A stretch of 12,835 nucleotides of DNA from an uncultured Rhodanobacter sp. Lineage in GTDB: Bacteria > Pseudomonadota > Gammaproteobacteria > Xanthomonadales > Rhodanobacteraceae. Shown here piece after piece: positions 1-5,688 of this stretch (positions are counted from its first letter, which is position 1; each line of letters opens with the position of its first letter). The notes beneath the pieces were generated by a model. It ran no database searches. It worked only from the letters and a program-made list of their open reading frames with translations, and was not told the origin of the DNA. The position numbers were made by a program, and so were the translations under genes. Location: positions 1 through 12,835 of the forward strand of contig CALCWL010000598.1 in the NCBI GenBank assembly GCA_937906285.1, read 5' to 3'.

Positions 1-182
1 CGATGATCGGCGGCTTCTTCATCATCGACGATCCGATCTTCCAGGGCCTGGCGGTATCGCTGATCTTCGGCATCCTGGTCTCCACCGCGCTGACCCTGCT
101 GGTGATCCCGTTGCTGTACTACGCCTGGCTGCAGCCGCGCACCGGGCCGGATGGCCGATTGTCGCAGGCACTGCCGGCTTGA
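1..182 (+). CDS. RND efflux transporter permease, C-terminal end (partial)
   Basis: The frame whose first complete codon begins at base 3 is open to a TGA at 180-182 and gives 59 residues. It contains a long hydrophobic stretch (IFQGLAVSLIFGILVSTALT, then LLVIPLLYYAW) and a short polar tail. This matches the last transmembrane helix of RND-superfamily inner-membrane permeases, where a GLA(I/V)SL(I/M)FG..VST.LTL.VIP.LYY pattern is typical. Such proteins export drugs, metals or other compounds by proton antiport together with a periplasmic adaptor and an outer-membrane channel. The substrate cannot be told from this fragment, and the start lies outside the window. The stop codon lies inside the FNR-like palindrome that precedes the next gene. 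Family assignment is by motif only. Confidence 0.75.
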   Translation, partial: MIGGFFIIDDPIFQGLAVSLIFGILVSTALTLLVIPLLYYAWLQPRTGPDGRLSQALPA

Positions 183-221
183 CCCCGGTCAGGCCGGGGC
201 GCCGGCGCCGCGCGCTAGCAT
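179..221 (+). promoter_or_regulatory. Candidate FNR/ANR-dependent promoter of the small secreted protein gene
   Basis: TTGAC-CCCG-GTCAG at 179-192 resembles the FNR/ANR consensus TTGAT-N4-ATCAA, keeping TTGA and TCA. Thirty-three bases from its centre (185.5) is TAGCAT (216-221), a 4/6 match to TATAAT. Class II FNR promoters place the box at -41.5, so transcription would start near 227, leaving a leader of about 39 bases before the ATG at 266. The palindrome overlaps the stop codon of the upstream gene. It is the weakest of the three boxes in the window. The site is seen in sequence; its function is inferred. Confidence 0.45.
183..199 (+). terminator. Possible weak terminator hairpin after the RND gene
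   Basis: CCCCGG (183-188) and CCGGGG (194-199) form a six-base-pair all-GC stem with a five-base loop directly after the RND stop codon. No T-run follows, so it is not a classical intrinsic terminator. It partly overlaps the FNR-like palindrome, and the symmetry may simply come from that. Confidence 0.2.
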
Positions 222-265
222 GCATGTGTCCGCGGCGTCCGCGCCGCCAAGCCGGAGGTATCCGC

Positions 266-763
266 ATGAAAGCCGCCCGCATCGTCCTCGCCACCGCCTG
301 CGCACTCGGCCTTGCCGTCGCAGCCCAGGCCACCCCCCAGCATGCCCATGACAGCCACGCGGCACATGCCGCCAGCGCCGCCGTGCAGGCACCGGCACAG
401 CGCTGGACGCCGGATGCGCCGCTGCGCGCGGGCATGCGCCGCGCGCACACTGCGGTGGCCGAGCTGGCCCACTACGAGATGGGCCACATGAGCGCGCCGA
501 TGGCGGTCGACCGCGCCACCGAGGTGGAAAGCGCGGTGACCTACATGTTCGCCAACTGCAAGCTGTCGGCCGAGCCCGATGCCGCGCTGCACGGCATCCT
601 GGTGCCATTGCTCACGGCCGCGCAGGCGTTGAAGGCCGATCCGGCGAAGGTGGCCGCGGTGGCCGACATGCGCGCGGCGATCGCGCATTACCCGCAGTAT
701 TTCGACGATCCCGGCTGGGACAAGCCGGTGCCGGCCGAGCACGTGATGCACGACGAGCCCTGA
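266..763 (+). CDS. Small secreted His/Met-rich protein of unknown function (DnrO-like)
   Basis: 165 codons. The ATG at 266 is chosen because GGAGG (254-258) lies seven bases upstream and because it begins a clean signal peptide: basic start (MKAAR), hydrophobic core, AQA cleavage motif at residues 20-22. The mature protein starts with a His/Ala-rich linker (residues 25-40, five His), then a probably helical domain with HYEMGHMSAPM (69-79), one cysteine (FANCKL, 96-100), PDAALHGIL (104-112) and YFDDPGWD (145-152). From memory, similar xanthomonad proteins carry the uninformative label DnrO. The His and Met clusters suggest metal binding, and the single Cys and helical fold could suit a periplasmic sensor or chaperone, but no function is established. 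It is convergent with ackA, 20 bases away. A candidate FNR/ANR promoter precedes it, which would tie it to low oxygen. I am sure that it is a gene and that it is exported, not of its role. Confidence 0.85.
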   Translation: MKAARIVLATACALGLAVAAQATPQHAHDSHAAHAASAAVQAPAQRWTPDAPLRAGMRRAHTAVAELAHYEMGHMSAPMAVDRATEVESAVTYMFANCKLSAEPDAALHGILVPLLTAAQALKADPAKVAAVADMRAAIAHYPQYFDDPGWDKPVPAEHVMHDEP

Positions 764-783
764 CCGTCGAGCCACGCCTGTAG

Positions 784-1983
784 TCAGCCGATGCCGCCCA
801 GCACCGCGGCGGCATCGCGCGCGGCGATCCATTCCTCGTTGGTCGGCTCGACGCCGACGATCACGCGACTGCCGTCGGCGGAGACGATCGGCGCGTGAGC
901 CGTGTTGCGGCCCTCGTCCAGCGCGAGTCCGAGGAAGGCGAGATCGCGGCACACGCGTTCGCGCACGAAGGCGTTGTGCTCGCCCACGCCGGCGGTGAAC
1001 ACCAGCAGGTCGAGTCCGCCCAGCACCGCCGCCAGCGCGCCGACCTCGCGCACGATCCGGCGCACGTAGAGTGCGAGCGCCAGACGCGCGCGTTCGCCCG
1101 GTTCGCCCTCGTCGCCCTCGTGCTGCACGATCACGCGCGGTTCGGCGGAGATGCCGGAGAGGCCGAGCAGGCCGCTGCGGTGGTAGAGCAGGTGGCCCAC
1201 CTGTTCGAGCGAGAGCTTCTCGATCTCCATCAGGTACAGCAGCGCGCCGGGGTCGAGCGCGCCGGTGCGCGTGCCCATCATCAGGCCGTCGAGCGCGGAG
1301 AAGCCCATCGTGGTGGCGACGCTCTCGAGGTTGCGCATCGCGCACAGGCTGGCGCCGCTGCCCAGGTGGGCGACGATGGTGCGCCCGCGTGCGGCGTCGC
1401 CGTGGCGTTCGGCCAGCGCGGTGGCCATGAACGCATACGACAGGCCGTGGAAACCGTAGCGGCGCAGGCCGCGCTGCCAGGCATCCCACGGCAGCGGCAG
1501 GATCTGTTCCACCGCTGGCATGGTGTGATGGAAGCCGGTGTCGAAACAGGCCACCTGCGGCAGCTTGGGCGACTCGCGCAGCAGGATCTCGATCGCCTCC
1601 AGCGCGAACGGCTGGTGCAGCGGCGCCAGCGGCACGTAGCCCGCCAGGTCGGCCAGCACGCCGGCATCGATGCGCGTGGGGTGGAAGTAGCGAGTGCCGC
1701 CGTGCACCACGCGATGCGCGACCGCGGTGAGGCGACGGCCGTCGAGGCGCGCGTCCACGCGCTGCAGAATCAGCGTGAGCGCCGCGCGGTAGGGATGGGC
1801 CTCGTCGAGGGCAATCGCGAACGGCGCCACCCCGGTTTCGCCGAAGTCGGGCGCCGGGCCGCCGATGCCCTGCACCTTGCCATTCCACAGCGGCTGGCGC
1901 GGCAGCGGATCGGTCGCGGCGTCGAACAGCGCGAACTTGATGCTCGACGAGCCGCAGTTGAGGACCAGGATCAGGGGCGTCAT
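784..1983 (-). CDS. ackA: Acetate kinase
   Basis: 399 aa, the usual length. The enzyme catalyses acetyl-phosphate + ADP = acetate + ATP in the cytoplasm. Family signatures are all present: VLNCGSSSIKF at residues 7-17, VAHRVVHGG at 88-96, FDTGFHHTMP at 147-156, YGFHGLSY at 176-183, HLGSGASLCA at 206-215, GTRTGALDPG at 237-246, and TNEEW at 381-385. These carry the residues known in the Methanosarcina enzyme (Asn at the start, Arg91, Asp148, the active-site His and Arg, and a C-terminal Glu), so the protein looks catalytically intact. The start lies 13 bases after the pta stop with no clear Shine-Dalgarno sequence, which suggests co-transcription and translational coupling with pta. It is the last gene of the minus-strand phosphoketolase unit. 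Its job here is probably to cash phosphoketolase-derived acetyl-phosphate for ATP. Confidence 0.97.
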   Translation of the reverse strand: MTPLILVLNCGSSSIKFALFDAATDPLPRQPLWNGKVQGIGGPAPDFGETGVAPFAIALDEAHPYRAALTLILQRVDARLDGRRLTAVAHRVVHGGTRYFHPTRIDAGVLADLAGYVPLAPLHQPFALEAIEILLRESPKLPQVACFDTGFHHTMPAVEQILPLPWDAWQRGLRRYGFHGLSYAFMATALAERHGDAARGRTIVAHLGSGASLCAMRNLESVATTMGFSALDGLMMGTRTGALDPGALLYLMEIEKLSLEQVGHLLYHRSGLLGLSGISAEPRVIVQHEGDEGEPGERARLALALYVRRIVREVGALAAVLGGLDLLVFTAGVGEHNAFVRERVCRDLAFLGLALDEGRNTAHAPIVSADGSRVIVGVEPTNEEWIAARDAAAVLGGIG

Positions 1984-1996
1984 GGTCGCGGTCGGA

Positions 1997-2968
1997 TCAG
2001 GGCGGGCTGGTGCGGTAGTGGTGCGCCAGCAGCAGCGCGAGGGCGCACGAGGCGAGCCGCGAGCGGCGCGAATCGGAGCGGCTGGTGAGCACGATCGGCA
2101 CGCGCGCGCCCAGCACGATGCCGGCGCTGTCGGCGTGGCCCATGTACTCCAGCTGCTTGGCCAGCATGTTGCCGCTTTCGAGATCGGGCACCACCAGGAT
2201 GTCGGCCCGGCCCGCCACCGCCGAGACGATGCCCTTCACGCGCGCGGCCTCGGGCGAGACCGCGTTGTCGAACGCCAGCGGGCCATCCAGCAGGCCGCCG
2301 CTGATCTGGCCGCGGTCGGCCATCTTGCACAGCGCCGCCGCGTCCAGCGTGGAAGGCATGCGCGAGTTGACCGTTTCCACCGCGGCCAGGATCGCCACCT
2401 TCGGTTCGGCCACGCCGATGACATGGGCAAGGTCGATCGCGTTGCGCACGATGTCGGCCTTGTCGTCCAGTGTCGGCGCGATGTTGATGGCGGCGTCGGT
2501 GATGATGAACGGGCGTGGATAGGCAGGTGTCTCCATCACGAAGCAGTGCGTGATGCGCCGCTTGGTGCGCAGCCCGGCCGCGCTCGGCACGATCGCGGCC
2601 ATCAGCTCGTCCGAATGCAGGCTGCCTTTCATCAGCGCGTCCACCTCGCCGCGGCTGGCCATCGCCGCGGCTTTCTCGGCGGCGGCGTGGCTGTGCGGCA
2701 CGTCGATGCATTCGATGCCGGCGAGGTCGATCTGCGCCTCCGCGGCGGCGGCCTGCAACTTGGCGCGCGGGGCAATCAGCACGGGCCGGATGATGCCGGC
2801 GTCACGTGCGTCGATGGCGCCGGCGAGACTGAGGGCGTCGCACGGGTGGACCACCGCCATGCGCACCGGCTCCATCGAGCGCACGTGCGCGATCAGGCGC
2901 TCGACGCCGCGCAGCGTGGCCTGCGCCGACGCGGCACGCTCGGACCCGCCGGGCTTGCTGCGAACCAT
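1997..2968 (-). CDS. pta: Phosphate acetyltransferase / phosphate butyryltransferase family protein
   Basis: 323 aa from the ATG at 2968, with GAGGAA about seven bases upstream. An open frame continues back to 3178 but overlaps phosphoketolase, so I reject that start. The single PTA/PTB domain shows ALMKGSLHSD (111-120), AAVETVNSRMPSTLDA (195-210), GPLAFDNAVSPEAARVKG (229-246), PDLESGNMLAKQL (261-273) and LTSRSDS (294-300). It lacks the long N-terminal regulatory part of E. coli Pta and the MaoC-like hydratase domain found in some related two-domain proteins. The reaction is acyl-CoA + phosphate = acyl-phosphate + CoA. The short form cannot be assigned to acetyl or butyryl substrate from sequence alone. 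Sitting between phosphoketolase and acetate kinase argues for acetyl-phosphate/acetyl-CoA exchange. It is 138 bases downstream of xfp and 13 bases upstream of ackA, most likely in the same operon. Confidence 0.9.
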   Translation of the reverse strand: MVRSKPGGSERAASAQATLRGVERLIAHVRSMEPVRMAVVHPCDALSLAGAIDARDAGIIRPVLIAPRAKLQAAAAEAQIDLAGIECIDVPHSHAAAEKAAAMASRGEVDALMKGSLHSDELMAAIVPSAAGLRTKRRITHCFVMETPAYPRPFIITDAAINIAPTLDDKADIVRNAIDLAHVIGVAEPKVAILAAVETVNSRMPSTLDAAALCKMADRGQISGGLLDGPLAFDNAVSPEAARVKGIVSAVAGRADILVVPDLESGNMLAKQLEYMGHADSAGIVLGARVPIVLTSRSDSRRSRLASCALALLLAHHYRTSPP

Positions 2969-3107
2969 GGTCGTGTTCCTCGTGCTGGCGATGGTCGTTC
3001 GTTGGATGCGGACGCCGCGCCGGCGTGCGCCCGAGGAGTGTCGCACGGGTCCGGCGTCGATGGCGCGGGTGCCTTGCCGCCGCTGCCGCGCCGGTCTCCG
3101 GCCTGGG
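2969..3107 (-). other. Gap between phosphoketolase and pta
   Basis: 139 bases. Apart from the pta ribosome binding site at its left end, I see no convincing -35/-10 pair, FNR-like palindrome or terminator with a T-run. That favours read-through from xfp into pta and ackA. A GC-rich promoter without consensus elements cannot be excluded. Confidence 0.5.
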
Positions 3108-5501
3108 TCACGATGAGCGGGCTTCCCGGCTCGCCCCCGGCCACTTCCACTCGCGCACTTCGGGCAGATCCTGCCCATGCTGGCCGATGTAGTAGCGGTG
3201 TTCGACCAGCTTTTCGCGCAACTGCTGCTTCAGGTAGGTGCCACGATTGCCGGTTTGCGGCAGGCGCTCGATCGCGCTGATCACCAGGTGGAAACGGTCG
3301 AGTTCGTTCAGCACGGTCATGTCGAACGCCGTGGTCACGGTGCCTTCTTCCTTGTAGCCGCGCACGTGGATGTTGTCGTGGTTGGTGCGTCGATAGGTGA
3401 GCCGGTGGATCAGGTACGGGTAGGCGTGGAAGGCGAAGATCACCGGTTTGTCGCGGGTGAACAGGGCGTCGAAACCGGCATCGTCGAGCCCGTGCGGGTG
3501 TTCGGCCTGCGGCTGCAGGCGCATCAGGTCGACCACGTTGACCACGCGGATCTTCAGCTCGGGCAGGTGCTCGCGCAGGATCGACACGGCGGCCAGGGTT
3601 TCCAGCGTCGGCACGTCGCCGCAGCAGGCCATCACCAGGTCCGGCGCCACCACCTCCTGGTCGTTGCTGGCCCACGACCAGATGCCGATGCCTTCGCTGC
3701 AGTGCTTCACCGCCTGCTCCATGCTCAGCCATTGCGGCGCCGGATGCTTGCCGGCGATCACCACGTTGACGTAATGCAGGCTGCGCAGGCAGTGATCCAT
3801 CACCGACAGCAGGCAGTTCGCGTCCGGCGGCAGGTAGACCCGCACCACGCCGGCCTTCTTGTTGACCACGTGGTCGATGAAGCCGGGGTCCTGGTGGCTG
3901 AAGCCGTTGTGGTCCTGCCGCCACACGTGCGAGGCCAGCAGGTAGTTCAACGAGGCGATCTTGCGTCGCCATGGCAGTTCGGCGGTGACCTTTAGCCACT
4001 TCGCGTGCTGGTTGAACATCGAGTCGACGATGTGGATGAATGCCTCGTAGCAGTTGAACAGGCCGTGCCGCCCGGTCAGCAGGTAGCCTTCCAGCCAACC
4101 CTCGCACTGGTGCTCGCTGAGCATCTCCAGCACGCGGCCATCGGGGGCCAGGTGCTGGTCGGTGGCCTGGGTGGCGGCGTTCCATTGCCGGTCGGTGACA
4201 TCGAACACGGCTTCCAGTCCGTTGGAGATGGTCTCGTCCGGGCCGAACATGCGGAAATTGCGCTGGCTCTGGTTGAGCGCGGTGACGTCGCGCAGGAACG
4301 GACCCAGCACGCGGGTGTCGCCGATGCCGCGGATGCCGGGTTCCGGCACGGCGCAGGCGTAGTCGCGGAAGTCCGGCACGCGCAGTTCGCGCAGCAGGCT
4401 GCCGCCGTTGGCGTGCGGATTGGCGCCCATCCGGCGTTGGCCCACGGGAGCCAGCGCGGCCAGCTCCGGCAGCAGCCGTCCCGCGGCGTCGAACAGTTCT
4501 TCCGGCCGGTAGCTCTTCAGCCAGGCTTCGAGTTGCCGCAGGTGTTCCGCCGGCGTCGTGGCGGAGACGGCGATCGGAATCTGGTGCGCGCGGAAGGTGC
4601 CCTCCACCGGCAGGCCATCGACGACCTGCGGTCCGGTCCAGCCCTTGGGCGAGCGCAGCACGATCATCGGCCAGCGCGGTCGTTCGCGCCGGCCGTGCTC
4701 GCGTGCCTCGCGCCGGATCGCCTTGATCTGCTCCACCGCCTGATCCAGCGCGCTGGCCATCGCTTCGTGCATCGCCGCCGGCTCGTTGCCCTCGACGAAG
4801 AATGGCGACCAGCCGTAGCCGCGCAGCAACTGCTCGAGTTCCTCATGGCTGATGCGCGCCAGCACGGTCGGGTTCGCGATCTTGTAGCCGTTGAGGTGCA
4901 GGATCGGCAGCACCGCGCCGTCCGTGGCCGGGTCGAGAAACTTGTTGGAATGCCAGGCGGTGGCCAGCGGCCCGGTCTCGGCCTCGCCGTCGCCGACCAC
5001 GCAGGCGACGATCAGCTCCGGGTTGTCGAACGCGGCGCCGAAGGCGTGGCTCAGCGAGTAGCCCAGCTCACCGCCCTCGTGGATCGAACCGGGGCACTCC
5101 GGCGAGGCGTGGCTGGAAATGCCGCCAGGAAAGGAGAATTGCAGGAACAACTGCTGCAACCCGGCCTCGTCCTGGCTGATTGCGGGATAGATCTCGCTGT
5201 AGCTCCCTTCCAGATAGGTATTGCCGACCACGGCCGGACCACCGTGGCCGGGGCCGGAGACGTAGATCATGTCGAGGTCGTGCTCCGTGATGATCCGGTT
5301 CAGGTGCACATAGATGAAGTTCTGCCCGGGCGTGGTGCCCCAGTGTCCCAGCAGCATGGGCTTCACGTCGGCGAGGGTCAGCGGACGCTTCAGCAACGGG
5401 TTGCTGCGCAGGTAGAGCTGGCCCACCGACAGGTAGTTGGCGGCGCGCCAGTAGGCATCCATGCGTCGCAGCAGGTCGGGGGTGAGGCTGGGGGATTTCA
5501 T
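3108..5501 (-). CDS. xfp: Xylulose-5-phosphate/fructose-6-phosphate phosphoketolase
   Basis: 797 aa, full length for the family (about 790-825). This thiamine-diphosphate enzyme converts xylulose-5-P + phosphate to acetyl-P + glyceraldehyde-3-P, and often also fructose-6-P to acetyl-P + erythrose-4-P. Signatures: GHWGTTPGQNFIY at 52-64, SGPGHGGP at 82-89, the ThDP/metal motif GDGEAETGPLATAW at 170-183 with HLNGYKIANPT at 202-212, MFGPDE at 418-423, EGYLLTGRHG at 471-480, HNGFSHQDPG at 531-540. The ATG at 5501 has GGGAG nine bases upstream. An upstream in-frame ATG at 5603 lies before the predicted transcription start and is rejected. An ANR-like box with a well-spaced -10 precedes the gene. 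It heads the xfp-pta-ackA unit, which makes ATP from sugar phosphates without oxygen. Substrate preference between X5P and F6P cannot be read from the sequence. Confidence 0.97.
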   Translation of the reverse strand: MKSPSLTPDLLRRMDAYWRAANYLSVGQLYLRSNPLLKRPLTLADVKPMLLGHWGTTPGQNFIYVHLNRIITEHDLDMIYVSGPGHGGPAVVGNTYLEGSYSEIYPAISQDEAGLQQLFLQFSFPGGISSHASPECPGSIHEGGELGYSLSHAFGAAFDNPELIVACVVGDGEAETGPLATAWHSNKFLDPATDGAVLPILHLNGYKIANPTVLARISHEELEQLLRGYGWSPFFVEGNEPAAMHEAMASALDQAVEQIKAIRREAREHGRRERPRWPMIVLRSPKGWTGPQVVDGLPVEGTFRAHQIPIAVSATTPAEHLRQLEAWLKSYRPEELFDAAGRLLPELAALAPVGQRRMGANPHANGGSLLRELRVPDFRDYACAVPEPGIRGIGDTRVLGPFLRDVTALNQSQRNFRMFGPDETISNGLEAVFDVTDRQWNAATQATDQHLAPDGRVLEMLSEHQCEGWLEGYLLTGRHGLFNCYEAFIHIVDSMFNQHAKWLKVTAELPWRRKIASLNYLLASHVWRQDHNGFSHQDPGFIDHVVNKKAGVVRVYLPPDANCLLSVMDHCLRSLHYVNVVIAGKHPAPQWLSMEQAVKHCSEGIGIWSWASNDQEVVAPDLVMACCGDVPTLETLAAVSILREHLPELKIRVVNVVDLMRLQPQAEHPHGLDDAGFDALFTRDKPVIFAFHAYPYLIHRLTYRRTNHDNIHVRGYKEEGTVTTAFDMTVLNELDRFHLVISAIERLPQTGNRGTYLKQQLREKLVEHRYYIGQHGQDLPEVREWKWPGASREARSS

Positions 5502-5601
5502 CGGTGGTGACTCCCGTGGCGGGCAAATCCCCTGATGTCGGCGTCGGCTCTGTGCCGGAGCAAGCGACTGCCCGGCGCGAAGGCGGCGTATCGTTTGTTT
5601 C

Positions 5602-5643
5602 ATTCTGGAATGTTTCCCGTGCCGGTCATTTGACGGCGATCAA
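5602..5643 (-). promoter_or_regulatory. FNR/ANR-box promoter upstream of phosphoketolase
   Basis: On the + strand 5630-5643 reads TTGAC-GGCG-ATCAA, one mismatch from TTGAT-N4-ATCAA. On the minus strand a CAGAAT hexamer (5607-5602, 4/6 to TATAAT) is centred exactly 32 bases from the box centre. That is the class II FNR arrangement (box at -41.5). The predicted start of transcription is near 5595, giving a leader of about 94 bases before the xfp ATG. No TTGACA-like -35 is needed or seen. An FNR-type regulator is encoded 4 kb away. Confidence 0.65.
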
Positions 5644-5647
5644 CAAC

Positions 5648-5677
5648 GCTCGTCGCCCGCGTCGGGCCCGGTCGAGC
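5648..5677 (-). terminator. Candidate terminator after the Mg2+ ATPase gene
   Basis: Nested complementary arms GCTCG/CGAGC (5648-5652, 5673-5677) and GCCCG/CGGGC (5655-5659, 5663-5667) fold into a GC-rich hairpin with a three-base loop and an internal bulge. In the minus-strand direction it is followed by GTTGTT, a weak T-rich tail. It lies 11 bases after the ATPase stop codon and just before the phosphoketolase FNR-like box, so it would separate the two transcription units. Confidence 0.4.
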
Positions 5678-5688
5678 TTCATGAATGC

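Noticed and set aside
764..783. Bidirectional terminator between the convergent secreted-protein and ackA genes
   Set aside because: The 20-base gap and the adjoining codons show no GC-rich inverted repeat or T-run.
215..1888. A 557-codon minus-strand frame overlapping ackA and the small secreted protein
   Set aside because: It is out of frame with the clear acetate kinase, antisense to the secreted protein and of Arg-rich shadow composition.
4005..5510. Long + strand frames opposite ackA, pta, phosphoketolase and tyrA (for example 895-2088, 1865-3280, 4005-5510, 10323-11105)
   Set aside because: Each is antisense to a conserved gene, has shadow-like composition, and shows no ribosome binding site or recognisable motif.
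5502..5603. In-frame upstream ATG for phosphoketolase at 5603
   Set aside because: The extra residues are not conserved-looking, there is no ribosome binding site, and the ATG lies upstream of the transcription start predicted from the FNR-like box. The ATG at 5501 has a good Shine-Dalgarno.
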